In this document: one piece after another, positions 8,718 through 16,379 of the stretch
Layout: each line of letters begins with the position of its first letter
Position numbering within the stretch: position 1 is the stretch's first letter
From: JAXGTD01 sp040775095
GTDB lineage: Bacteria; Pseudomonadota; Gammaproteobacteria; Chromatiales; Chromatiaceae
Direction: 5' to 3'
DNA: 49,542 nucleotides
NCBI GenBank assembly: GCA_040775095.1
Contig: JAXGTD010000016.1
Span: forward strand, 1 to 49,542
The notes under the pieces: model-generated
What the model was told of the DNA's origin: nothing
What the model saw: only the letters and a program-made list of their open reading frames with translations
The model's database searches: none
Translations under genes and position numbers: made by a program

Positions 8718-8744
8718 GCCCGGCTCCCGCCGGGCTTTTTTTTT
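8718..8744 (+). terminator. Rho-independent terminator after phaB
   Basis: The stem GCCCGGC (8718-8724) and GCCGGGC (8729-8735) encloses the four-base loop TCCC and is followed directly by nine T residues. This is a textbook intrinsic terminator about 100 bases after the phaB stop. Confidence 0.93.
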
Positions 8745-8748
8745 CATG

Positions 8749-8775
8749 GCGCTGCTCGCCACGGGCGAGCAGCGC
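8749..8775. repeat. Perfect 12-bp inverted repeat beside the phaB terminator
   Basis: GCGCTGCTCGCC (8749-8760) and its exact complement GGCGAGCAGCGC (8764-8775) are separated by only ACG. The hairpin begins four bases after the T-run of the phaB terminator and has no T-run of its own. It lies between the convergent phaB and DUF302 genes and could stop leftward transcription or protect transcript ends. Its role is not shown by the sequence. Confidence 0.8.
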
Positions 8776-8896
8776 TCGACATCCACCGCGAACGAAGCGC
8801 CGACGTGACTCCGCCGGCCAGGTCCCCGGTGATCCACGCCCCGTCCGATGAGCTCGCGCCGGTCCCGCGACCGGGAGGCAACGGGCTCAGCCGTTG

Positions 8897-9370
8897 TTAC
8901 CAGCTTGCCGCGCCCTCGGCAACCCCCTGCAGCATCTCGGCGACCTCGTGCATGACCGGACTGGCTTCCTGCTCCGCCGCCGGGATGGTGCGATGGGCCA
9001 CGTAGGTCTTGCCCGGCTGCCCCGGCAGCGTGTAAACGGAGACGATGAATGGGCAGTTGACGATGCGCGCGGGGTTCTCCGCCGTCATCTTCCGCGAGAG
9101 CACCGCGCTGCAGAATTCGATGGATTGGGCATGGGTGTAGATGGTCTCGGCGATGCCAAGGTCCTTGCCCGTGCGTTCCAACATCTCGTCCATGTGCATG
9201 ACGTTGTTGATGTACATGCCACGCTCCTCGATTGCGAGCTTGAGCGCGTCCATGACGTCTTCGAAACGACTCTCGCTCTCGTACACCGCGTACGCGTCAT
9301 CCCCGTTCACCGCTGGTGACAGCAGCGCTGCCAGTGCGGCGCCGAGCAGGATTTGCCTCGTGGTATTCAT
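8897..9370 (-). CDS. Secreted DUF302 domain protein
   Basis: This 157-residue protein begins with a signal peptide (MNTTRQILLGAALAALLSPA, cleavage expected near residue 22-25). A DUF302-type domain follows: FEDVMDALKLAIEERGMYIN, then TIYTHAQSIEFCSAVLSR, then NPARIVNCPFIVSVY and a C-terminal part with TYVAHR. Two cysteines in the mature protein could form a disulfide. DUF302 proteins occur in many sulfur oxidisers and their function is not settled. The ATG is preceded by GAGGTC, and a longer upstream frame lacks a signal. The gene is convergent with phaB. Confidence 0.8.
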   Translation of the reverse strand: MNTTRQILLGAALAALLSPAVNGDDAYAVYESESRFEDVMDALKLAIEERGMYINNVMHMDEMLERTGKDLGIAETIYTHAQSIEFCSAVLSRKMTAENPARIVNCPFIVSVYTLPGQPGKTYVAHRTIPAAEQEASPVMHEVAEMLQGVAEGAASW

Positions 9371-9496
9371 CGTAGATGACCTCGGTTCGCTGTAGAAGAC
9401 TGGCCGAATGCTGGTCGACCCGCGCCGGGCCTGTCGACCCTTGAACCTAGAAACGGCAGTTGAGCGCCGTGGGCGTGAAGCAAGCTCGCGCAAACG

Positions 9497-9523
9497 AAAA
9501 GGCCCCGCGTGGTGCGGGGCCTT
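9497..9523 (-). terminator. Rho-independent terminator of the sulfur-globule-like gene
   Basis: The stem AAGGCCCCGC with GCGGGGCCTT encloses a five-base loop, and the minus strand continues into four T residues. It sits about 20 bases after the stop of the minus-strand gene ending at 9544. Confidence 0.85.
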
Positions 9524-9543
9524 CCCAGACCAGAGACCTTCGG

Positions 9544-10023
9544 TCAGTACTGGTCCATCGGGCGGAAGGCCGGCGCCGCGGGCCAGCCGTCCGACCCGCT
9601 GGACGAGGATGAGACACCGCCCTGGCGGCTTGCCTCGAGCTGGTCGATGCGGCGTTTGAGTGCCTCGATCTCCCGATCCTTGTCGCTCGACGATGTCGAT
9701 GCGGGCGCCGCGGGTGCCGCCGGCACGACCGCGGGCGCTACGTAACCGGGTGCGACTGGCGGCACACCATACGCCCCTGGGGCGTAGCCGTATCCGTAAC
9801 CGGGGGCACCAAAGGGCGCGCCATAGGGGCCACCGTAGGGTCCGGCCCCGTAGGGTCCATCGTAATAATAGTCGTCGTCATTGTTGTTGCCGCCGAACCA
9901 GCGGCCCGGGCTCATCATGTCGCCGAAATTGAATGCCTGGGCGACGGGGGCGGCGATGAGCAGCGCGGTCGCGGTGCCTACGGCTGCGAAGGCGAGTCGA
10001 ACGTTCGTGGTCGTTTTATGCAC
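9544..10023 (-). CDS. Secreted Gly/Tyr/Pro-rich protein, sulfur-globule-protein-like
   Basis: This 159-residue protein has a clear signal peptide (about 1-30, ending APVAQA). The mature N-terminus is FNFGDMMSPGRWFGG, followed by an Asn/Asp/Tyr stretch. A low-complexity region of PYG, GYGYG and PYGAP repeats comes next (about 55-90), then an Ala/Pro/Val linker. A short charged heptad-like helix (DKDREIEALKRRIDQLEAS) and a Ser/Gly tail ending PMDQY close the protein. Sulfur globule proteins of purple sulfur bacteria are exported, small and rich in Gly, Tyr and Pro repeats, so a role in coating periplasmic sulfur globules is plausible. The start is GTG: a perfect GGAGG lies just upstream, and the reading frame further upstream has no export signal. 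No cysteine is present. Confidence 0.7.
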   Translation of the reverse strand: MHKTTTNVRLAFAAVGTATALLIAAPVAQAFNFGDMMSPGRWFGGNNNDDDYYYDGPYGAGPYGGPYGAPFGAPGYGYGYAPGAYGVPPVAPGYVAPAVVPAAPAAPASTSSSDKDREIEALKRRIDQLEASRQGGVSSSSSGSDGWPAAPAFRPMDQY

Positions 10024-10315
10024 TGACAAGGTTCCTCCAACGGCTCTGATGAGAACGATCTGACAGGCGGGGCCGCACCGATGAGCCCCCCAGCACATTG
10101 CTGCAGTCGCCGCGACCCGGCGTCGCGCTGGCTTGTGGCCCGTCGATGGTTGGACACCAGCTCGAGACGAGGGTGCGGCAGGTGCGCGATGCGCGTCAAC
10201 GCGACCCTCTGGCGGGATCTGGCGTCGCCTGTTGCCGCGCGAGTTTACACTAGCGACGCGTCGGGTGGCATCCATCGTGAACCGGCTGCATTCGAGGCGG
10301 GGACCTGTGGCCGAT

Positions 10316-11188
10316 TCATCCCTCCCGGGTAGATGCGGTGGGGTGGTCGTGATGGTGGCCGTGATGATGCTGGCCATGGTGATGGCTGGCGGCGCCAGCC
10401 TGGTCGGCGGCGGTCGATGTGCCTGCCTTTTCCACGCGCAGCCGCTGACTGGCGACCTCGGCGCGCAGCCAGTTGAGCCAGCGGCCGATGTTCGTGGCAC
10501 CCGGGCGTGCAGAAATCGGCTCGAAGGGCACCGTGCTCGCGAGGCGGCGCAGAAAGCCCTCCGCGCGGGTCGGGTCGAAGTCGTCGAGCAAGGGCAACAG
10601 ATCTGCCTTGCTCAGGAGTACCAGGTCCGCCGCTCGGAAGATCACGGGATACTTGGCCGGCTTGTCGTCGCCCTCGGGCACCGACAGCAGAGTCACGTTG
10701 CGGTGTTGGCCGAGGTCGAAGCTGGCCGGGCAGACCAGGTTGCCGACGTTTTCGATGAACAACAGGTCAACGCCCCGCAGGTCGAGCCGATGCAGCGCAT
10801 CATGGACCATATGGGCGTCCAGGTGGCAGGCGCTTCCGGTCGAGATCTGGATGGCCTCAACGCCTTTGGCGCGGATGCGCTCGGCATCGTTCTCGGTTTC
10901 CAGGTCCCCCTCGATGACGGCAATGCGCAGATCGCCTCCGAGGGCCTCGATGGTCGCCTCCAGCAGGCTCGTTTTCCCGGCCCCGGGTGACGACATCAGG
11001 TTGACGGCCAGCACCCCGCGCGCATCGAAATGCTGGCGGTTATGCGCTGCCTGGTGGTCGTTCTCGCCCAGCAGGCTTTGCAGGACCGAGACCGCGGCGC
11101 GCCCGTCCGCGGTCTCGGCGTGACGTCCTCCGGCCTGAATCAGATGCTCATTGGCAGGGGTGATGTTGCAGCCGCAGGTGTCGCACAT
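10316..11188 (-). CDS. hypB: Hydrogenase nickel incorporation GTPase HypB
   Basis: GTPase that delivers nickel to [NiFe]-hydrogenase during maturation. It has 290 residues. The high-affinity nickel motif CDTCGC is at residues 2-7, the P-loop SSPGAGKTSLL at about 66-76, EGDLETENDAERI and HLDAHMVHDAL follow, and the ENVGNLVCP and LSKADLLP motifs are intact. A C-terminal tail (about 269-282) carries ten histidines in four clusters; in many HypB proteins the His-rich stretch is near the N-terminus instead. The tail probably stores nickel. hypA lies upstream, 55 bases away. No hydrogenase structural gene or hypCDEF is visible here. Confidence 0.96.
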   Translation of the reverse strand: MCDTCGCNITPANEHLIQAGGRHAETADGRAAVSVLQSLLGENDHQAAHNRQHFDARGVLAVNLMSSPGAGKTSLLEATIEALGGDLRIAVIEGDLETENDAERIRAKGVEAIQISTGSACHLDAHMVHDALHRLDLRGVDLLFIENVGNLVCPASFDLGQHRNVTLLSVPEGDDKPAKYPVIFRAADLVLLSKADLLPLLDDFDPTRAEGFLRRLASTVPFEPISARPGATNIGRWLNWLRAEVASQRLRVEKAGTSTAADQAGAASHHHGQHHHGHHHDHPTASTREG

Positions 11189-11243
11189 GGTCGTCTCCGT
11201 CGCTTGATCCGCCGTGATGGGCGCTAACTGCAGACTATAGCAG

Positions 11244-11636
11244 TCAATGCGCGCCGGCCGGGTTGGTTTCGGACAGGGTATCGTCGGCGTCGGGTACGCG
11301 CAGCTCGAGGTTGGCGAGCAACATCTCATCGCCGCTGAGCAGCTTGGTGCGCCAACTGTTGCAGCTGGCGCAGAGCAGGCGGTTTGGCAGCGCGTCGCTC
11401 TCGCTCCCGCAATCGTCGCAGTGAACCCGAACGGGGATCGATTCGATCTCCAGCACCGCACGTTCAGCGATTGTGCCCGCGGCCGCCAGGGGGTACGCGT
11501 TTGCCAACAGGGTCGCCTCGACCCCCGACAACGGACCGATGCGCAACACGATGCGCTCCACGTCGGTGGCGCCGTGCTCGGCGGCAATGCGTTGAACCTG
11601 ATCGAGCAGCGACAGGCATACCGAGAGCTCATGCAT
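11244..11636 (-). CDS. hypA: Hydrogenase/urease nickel maturation factor HypA
   Basis: Nickel metallochaperone working with HypB. It has 130 residues, against about 115 in most family members, with the extra length at the C-terminus. The N-terminal MHEL, whose His2 is the nickel ligand, is present, as are the zinc-binding cysteines C73/C76 (CDDC) and C89/C92 (CASC). It is followed by hypB on the same strand. The C-terminal extension beyond about 112 is acidic and of unknown role. Confidence 0.94.
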   Translation of the reverse strand: MHELSVCLSLLDQVQRIAAEHGATDVERIVLRIGPLSGVEATLLANAYPLAAAGTIAERAVLEIESIPVRVHCDDCGSESDALPNRLLCASCNSWRTKLLSGDEMLLANLELRVPDADDTLSETNPAGAH

Positions 11637-11828
11637 GGCCGATCCCCGTGTGGGCCATTGGGTGGGGCCGCCTGGGTGGCGGCGACAGACCGGTCCGGGA
11701 CACGGCGCGCGGTGCGCCAACCCCGGTGGCCACGCCGGGATGTCCGATCGGCCCCAAAGACGGCATTCGGGCCGCGGCGGCTGTGAGGCGCACCGCGTCG
11801 GCGAACAGCGCGCGGGCGCCGGCCAGGA

Positions 11829-12065
11829 TCAGTCCGCGATCCATGAACGGATCAGGTCGGGACCGGGGATACCACCGCTGTGGACGACCTTGCCATCGAC
11901 AACGACCCCAGGTGTCGACATCACGCCATATCGCATGATCTCGGCGATGTCGGCGACCTTTTCCAGACTGATCTGGGTGCCGGCCTGCTCGGCCGCCAGC
12001 GCGATCGCGTTGGCGGTGATCCCGCAGTTGCGGCAGCCGCCGCCAAGGATCTTGATCTGTTTCAT
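11829..12065 (-). CDS. Small thioredoxin-fold protein (redox-active disulfide protein 2 type)
   Basis: This 78-residue single-domain protein has a thioredoxin-like beta-alpha-beta pattern and the redox motif CRNC at residues 11-14. It continues with TANAIALAAEQAG, then DIAEIMRYGVMSTPGVVVDGK, where MSTPG carries the cis-proline. Proteins of this type are regularly encoded next to ArsP/COG0701 permeases and ArsR regulators, and the same arrangement is seen here. The ATG overlaps the stop codon of the upstream permease frame (ATGA), so it was built as a translationally coupled pair. The substrate is not known. Confidence 0.88.
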   Translation of the reverse strand: MKQIKILGGGCRNCGITANAIALAAEQAGTQISLEKVADIAEIMRYGVMSTPGVVVDGKVVHSGGIPGPDLIRSWIAD

Positions 12066-12838
12066 GGTTTTGCGACTCCTCGGATGTCCTCATCGTTCGC
12101 GCGAGCAGGTTGAAGCCCCAGCCGACCAGCGTGAAGGCCAGCGCGAGCACGCCGGCAAACAGCGCCAGCGCGGGCCAGCGAATGACCCGGCGCAGGATTG
12201 GCATCTCGGGCAGCGATAGCGCCGCAACGCCCATCATCAGCGCCAGCGTCGCGCCCAGGGCAACCCCCTTGCCAAGCATCGCCTCGGCCACCGGGATCAC
12301 GCCGGTGGCGTTCGAATACAGCGGGATGCCAAGCAGCACGGCGCCCGGAACGCTGTACCAGGCATCCCCGCCGAGGTGCGCCGTGACCCAGGCCGTGGGC
12401 ACGAAGCCATGGAACAGTGCGCCCACGATGACCACCGCAACCTGGTTGATCATCGGGCTGGCGATCAGGAATGAAAACGTGACGCCGAGCGGGATGCCTG
12501 CCTCGACGAATCCGATGAACAGGGGTGCCGAGGACCAGGAGCAGAAGGGCGTCAGCGCGCCAACGCCCACCGCGAGACCGCGGTGCCTGCCAGTCCGGCC
12601 GGCCGCGCACGAAGGCGCGCACCCGCTCGGGCGCCAGCAGCGCGCGCAGCAGGCCCATCAGGTAGATCACGATGACCAACAAGGCAAAGGGCTTGGCCAA
12701 GTCCGCGACGAAGAACTGCAGCGCCGCGCCGGTGCGCGAGACAGGGTCGAGCCCGAGCAGATCGAACGCAACGCGACGGCCCCGGCTACCCGGGGTGATC
12801 GCGGCAGTGCTCCGACGACGAGGCCACTCGACGGCCAC
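12062..12838 (-). pseudogene. ArsP/COG0701-type permease with disrupted reading frame
   Basis: Two parts of one permease lie in different minus-strand frames. The N-terminal part reads FDLLGLDPVSRTGAALQFF, LLVIVIYLMGLLRALLAPE and RVRAFVRGRPDWQ. Near 12580-12595 the similarity moves to another frame, which reads RGLAVGVGALTPFCSWSS, APLFIGFVEAGIPLGVTFSF and LIASPMINQVAVVIVGALF up to GWGFNLLAR. Near 12100-12115 it would have to return to the first frame to reach the stop that overlaps the downstream gene. The family motif TPFCSCSS has become TPFCSWSS, losing a cysteine. COG0701 members export organoarsenicals or other substrates. The start (GTG at 12838) is approximate. Either the gene is decaying or the sequence carries indel errors. 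Confidence 0.75.
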
Positions 12839-12869
12839 GGGGTGTGGGGGAGCCCTGGCCTCTGCCAGA

Positions 12870-13251
12870 CCAGACCCGAGGGCACCGCGCCGGTCAGCCA
12901 GCCGACGGCATCGACCGTGTAACCGGGGCGAGCAGGCATGGTTCCCTTCTCGGAATCGGGGACGGAGTCGGCCCGAAGCAGGCGGGAGTGGACGGCGGGG
13001 TCGATCGCAAAGCCGATGTCCGGGGTGCGCGTCAGTCCGGGGCGTGCTCCAGGGCAGCCGCCGACCAGGTTGGTGCTGATGCGGATACTCACGGTGTCGT
13101 CTCCCGTCGAGGCGTCCTCTGCATGGTTCGCGCCGACATCCTCGTGGCGGGACTGGCGGCCTTCGACGGCGGCCGAAGTCGGCCTCCCGCGCTGTCGTGG
13201 CTGCAGGCAGCATACCACGAAGTTGGCGATCATATCTGGAAATTCATATGT
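12870..13251 (-). other. Gene-poor stretch between arsR-type gene and permease
   Basis: No recognisable gene is seen in these 380 bases. One minus-strand frame stays open from an ATG at 13233 into the permease region and contains VSIRISTNLVGGCPG and MPARPGYTVDAVGWLTG, but I recognise no family. An AT-rich spot at 13231-13250 carries CATAT (13231-13235) and ATATG (13246-13250) as an inverted repeat, which could be an ArsR-type operator just downstream of the regulator gene. Confidence 0.4.
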
Positions 13252-13644
13252 TTAGCCGAGGCGCGCGCGTGACTCGGTCGGAAGGCGCCCGGGGATCGCC
13301 GCGGAGCTCGATTCGGTGCGGCGCGCGGTGTCGGGGCGATTGGGCATGTCCGCCAGGCGCCTCGCGTCGACGCTGAACGGCGGCTGGCTGGCGAGTCCGC
13401 GGACGGTTTGGCTCAGCACCGCAAGCGCCCATGGCGCCAGGCCAGGGCGGATGCGGTAGTACACCCAGGCACCGGCGCGACGGTCCGATACCAGGCCCGA
13501 CTCCCGCAATTGGGCCAGATGACGGGAGACGCGCGGCTGCGAGAGGCCAAGGACGTGGGTCAGCTCGCACACGCACGGCTGCTCGTGTGTGCCCAGAAGC
13601 ATCATGCAGCGCCGGCGAGACTCGTTGGAGAGCGCGGCGAACAT
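13252..13644 (-). CDS. ArsR-family metalloregulator (arsenic-type cysteine motif)
   Basis: This 130-residue winged-helix repressor has an N-terminus (MFAALSNESRRRCMMLLG) matching the ArsR fold. The DNA-recognition helix reads LSQPRVSRHLAQLRESGLV, followed by a beta-wing (DRRAGAWVYYRI). The sequence QPCVCELTHVL at about 22-32 resembles the CVC metal site of arsenite-sensing ArsR proteins. This fits regulation of the downstream ArsP-type permease. The C-terminal 35 residues are low-complexity and not conserved in the family. The start is placed at the ATG directly before the conserved domain; some upstream codons could also be translated. Confidence 0.85.
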   Translation of the reverse strand: MFAALSNESRRRCMMLLGTHEQPCVCELTHVLGLSQPRVSRHLAQLRESGLVSDRRAGAWVYYRIRPGLAPWALAVLSQTVRGLASQPPFSVDARRLADMPNRPDTARRTESSSAAIPGRLPTESRARLG

Positions 13645-13871
13645 CGCGGTCGGTCCAGTCGGTATGGTGGCGTCTCGGTGCCGGAGCCAAGGTCAACGCG
13701 GGTTTACACCTGGCCGCCGCGGGGCACGGACGGCGCGCCATGGTCAGGGATCCCGAGCGATTACAAATGGGGCTGGGCAGGGTGTGTATTGCGCCCGTTG
13801 TGGCTTGGTCGCGTCGCCGCGATCGCCAGTGGCTCTCGCGGGTTCGTGGTCACCCGGGCGCCGCTGATCTC

Positions 13872-15641
13872 TCAGGCGGTCGTGAGGGGTGCATCACCGG
13901 GCGATGCCTCGTAGAGGGCGTCGAGCAGGTCTTGCGGCTCGATCTCTTCGAGTCGGTCCATCATCGCCGCCATGGTCTGCTCGAGTGCCCGGGAATCGCA
14001 TCCGCGCACGACCTCCTTGACCTCGAGCAGTGAGCTGGGCTGCATGCTGAGCTCGCGCAGACCGAGCCCGAGCAACACACGGGTGAAGCGGGTGTCGCCC
14101 GCCATCTCGCCACACATGCTGATGCGGGTACCGCTCCTGCGGCCGGCCTCAATGGTGCCGCGGATCAGTCGGAGCACTGCCGGGTGCAGGGGCTCGTAGA
14201 GATGGCTGACCGCATCGTCAAGCCGGTCGATGGCCAGGGTGTATTGAATCAGGTCGTTGGTTCCGATCGACAGGAAGTCGAGCCGACGTGCGAGACCGCC
14301 GGCGACCAGCGCGGCGGCTGGCACCTCGACCATGCCGCCGATGGGCATCAGTGGATCGTAGGCCAGGCCATCGCGCCGCAACTCACGGCGAATATCCCCG
14401 ATCATCGCCAGTACTGTTTCCACCTCGCCGATGCTGGTGATCATCGGAATCATCAGCCGGATGGGGCCCTCCGCCGAGGCGCGGAGAATGGCGCGTAACT
14501 GGGGACGGAACAGACCCGGCTCCTTCAGGCACAAGCGGATCGCGCGCAGGCCGAGCGCCGGGTTGGACTGGCTCGACTGCAGGACTGGGCCCTGTGCGAC
14601 CTGCTTGTCCGCACCCAGGTCCAGGGTGCGAATGGTGAGGGGGATGCCATCGAGCCCGCGAACGATCTCCAGGTAGGTTGCGAGGTGCTCCTCCTCGTCG
14701 GGGAGGTCGTGGCGGTTCATGTACAGGAACTCTGTACGATAGAGACCGACCCCGGAGGCGCCATTGAATCGGGCCGCGGCGACGTCTTCGGGCAGCTCAA
14801 GATTGGCCAGCAGCACCACCGGCACCCCATCGGCCGTGGTCGACGGCTTGTGCAGCAGGCGCCGCAGGCCGCTGCGGCGATGATCCGCCTGCGCCAGACG
14901 CGCCTGGTAGTAGGCCAAGGTGCGCTCATCGGACTCGGCCAGCACGGTGCCCGATTCGGCATCGACGATCAGGGTCTCTCCGTGGCGCAGATGATGCGTG
15001 GCATCGTGTACGCCCATGATGGTCGGGATGTCGAGGCTGCGCGCCAGGATCGCGGTATGGGACATCGGCCCGCCGCGCTCTGTGATCACCCCGGCGACAT
15101 TGCGGTGGCGTAGCAGGATGGCGTCGGCTGGGGTCAGATCTCGCGTCACAACCACCCGGCCGCCGATATCCGCGTTTGGCAGGGTGTCCTGCCTCGACTC
15201 GCTTCCCAGGAAGATCTGGACTTGGTGCACCACGTGCTCGACATCGTCGCGGCGGGTGCGCAGATAGGGATCCTCCATGGCATCGAATACCGCCACCAGG
15301 GTGTCGCGTTGCTGCTGCAGCGCCCAGCCCGCGTTCATGGCGCGCTCGCGGATCAGCTCCCGCGTGGTATCGACAAGGGCCGCGTCGGTCAGCATCAACA
15401 GGTGGGCGTCGATGAACTCGGCGATGTGTAAGGGTGTCGAGGCCGGTATCTGCGTGCGCACGGCCTCCAGGTGGCGCCTTGCGCGGGTCAGCGCCTCGTC
15501 CAGTCGCTCCAGCTCAGCGTCGATGCGATGGGGCGGGACGTGCTCCTGCGTGATCGCGGGGTCACGCACCAGCACGTAGGCAGGGCCGATCGCGACCGGC
15601 CTGGCGGTGGTCACGCCGAGCCCGTGGAAGGCGGTGGTCAT
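13872..15641 (-). CDS. ptsI: PTS enzyme I (phosphoenolpyruvate-protein phosphotransferase)
   Basis: Transfers phosphate from phosphoenolpyruvate to HPr, the entry step of the phosphorelay. It has 589 residues, close to the usual 575. The N-terminal HPr-binding and swivelling domain carries the phosphorylated histidine in GGPMSHTAI (H195). The C-terminal PEP-binding barrel contains TRTEF-like YRTEFLYM, RTLDLGADK, PALGLRAIR, MVEVPAA and the active-site cysteine in SMCGEMAGD. The ATG overlaps the stop of ptsH (ATGA). It is the last gene of the rpoN/PTS cluster, and no EIIB or EIIC component is present. Confidence 0.97.
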   Translation of the reverse strand: MTTAFHGLGVTTARPVAIGPAYVLVRDPAITQEHVPPHRIDAELERLDEALTRARRHLEAVRTQIPASTPLHIAEFIDAHLLMLTDAALVDTTRELIRERAMNAGWALQQQRDTLVAVFDAMEDPYLRTRRDDVEHVVHQVQIFLGSESRQDTLPNADIGGRVVVTRDLTPADAILLRHRNVAGVITERGGPMSHTAILARSLDIPTIMGVHDATHHLRHGETLIVDAESGTVLAESDERTLAYYQARLAQADHRRSGLRRLLHKPSTTADGVPVVLLANLELPEDVAAARFNGASGVGLYRTEFLYMNRHDLPDEEEHLATYLEIVRGLDGIPLTIRTLDLGADKQVAQGPVLQSSQSNPALGLRAIRLCLKEPGLFRPQLRAILRASAEGPIRLMIPMITSIGEVETVLAMIGDIRRELRRDGLAYDPLMPIGGMVEVPAAALVAGGLARRLDFLSIGTNDLIQYTLAIDRLDDAVSHLYEPLHPAVLRLIRGTIEAGRRSGTRISMCGEMAGDTRFTRVLLGLGLRELSMQPSSLLEVKEVVRGCDSRALEQTMAAMMDRLEEIEPQDLLDALYEASPGDAPLTTA

Positions 15642-15907
15642 TCGTCTTCTCCGAACCGCTCGGCAACCAGTGCCTCGAGCGCGGCCAGGGCCTCGGCCTC
15701 GTCGGGACCTTCGGTCTCGACCAGGATGCTCGTGCCGTTGGCTGCCGCCAGCATCATGACGCCCATGATGCTCTTGCCGTTGACGCGCCGTCCTTCGCGC
15801 TCGACCTGCACGTGGCTCTGGAAACCACCGGCGCAGGTCACGAACTTGGCCGCGGCACGTGCATGCAGGCCGAGGCGGTTGACGATTTCGAGCTCTTTCT
15901 TGATCAC
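15638..15907 (-). CDS. ptsH: Phosphocarrier protein HPr
   Basis: Small phosphocarrier between enzyme I and EIIA proteins, 89 residues. The catalytic histidine is H15 in RLGLHARAA. The regulatory serine is S46 in NGKSIMGVMML, the site phosphorylated by HPr kinase. Both are intact, which fits the presence of hprK four genes upstream. It overlaps ptsI by four bases and follows the EIIA gene by 67 bases. Confidence 0.97.
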   Translation of the reverse strand: MIKKELEIVNRLGLHARAAAKFVTCAGGFQSHVQVEREGRRVNGKSIMGVMMLAAANGTSILVETEGPDEAEALAALEALVAERFGEDE

Positions 15908-15974
15908 GGGGATCCTCGTTCGGTCACGAGCCGATCACGCCGCGCCGGTTGACCGGCGGGAGGCGTGGTGGCGG

Positions 15975-16379
15975 TCAGCCACGCTCGTCGCGGCACGCCA
16001 GCACGCCGTCACGCCCGCCACTCAGGGCCTTGTCCGCGACCGCATCGAGCTCAAGCCCAGAGTAGTTCATGATTCGGACCAGCATCGGCAGGTTGACTCC
16101 AGCGAGCACGCGCAGCGGCACGCCGGGAAGCTGTCGGAGGCTCGCGGCGACGTTGGCCGGGGTCGAGCCGAACAGGTCGGTCAGGACTAGAACCCCGTCG
16201 CCCCCGTCGACGCGTGCGGCAAGCTCTTGCGCCTGGTGACGCAGGGCGTCGGGGTCGTCTCCCGCGTAGACACTCAGACAGGCGACCTTTAGCGGGCATC
16301 GGCCGAGCACGCTGGTCACGGTCTCGAGAAGCTCGGCGCCGATCCGGTTGTGGGTGATGAGCAACAGGCCGACGCTCAC
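15975..16379 (-). CDS. PTS EIIA component, mannose family
   Basis: This 134-residue cytosolic EIIA(Man)-type protein has the phosphorylated histidine at H10 (LLLITHNRIGAELL). The DGVLVLTDLFGSTPANVA segment is typical of the fold. No EIIB, EIIC or EIID partner is encoded here, so it is probably a regulatory phosphoacceptor rather than part of a sugar transporter. Its ATG overlaps the stop of rapZ by four bases, indicating coupled translation. Confidence 0.92.
   Translation of the reverse strand: MSVGLLLITHNRIGAELLETVTSVLGRCPLKVACLSVYAGDDPDALRHQAQELAARVDGGDGVLVLTDLFGSTPANVAASLRQLPGVPLRVLAGVNLPMLVRIMNYSGLELDAVADKALSGGRDGVLACRDERG

Noticed and set aside
8859..8874. CCGGTC-N4-GACCGG hairpin after the DUF302 gene
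   Set aside because: The stem is six base pairs with no T-run on the minus strand, too weak to call a terminator.
10316..11632. Longer hypB frame reaching into hypA
   Set aside because: The frame stays open upstream, but the conserved HypB N-terminus (MCDTCGC) starts at 11188, and the extra part is hypA read out of frame.
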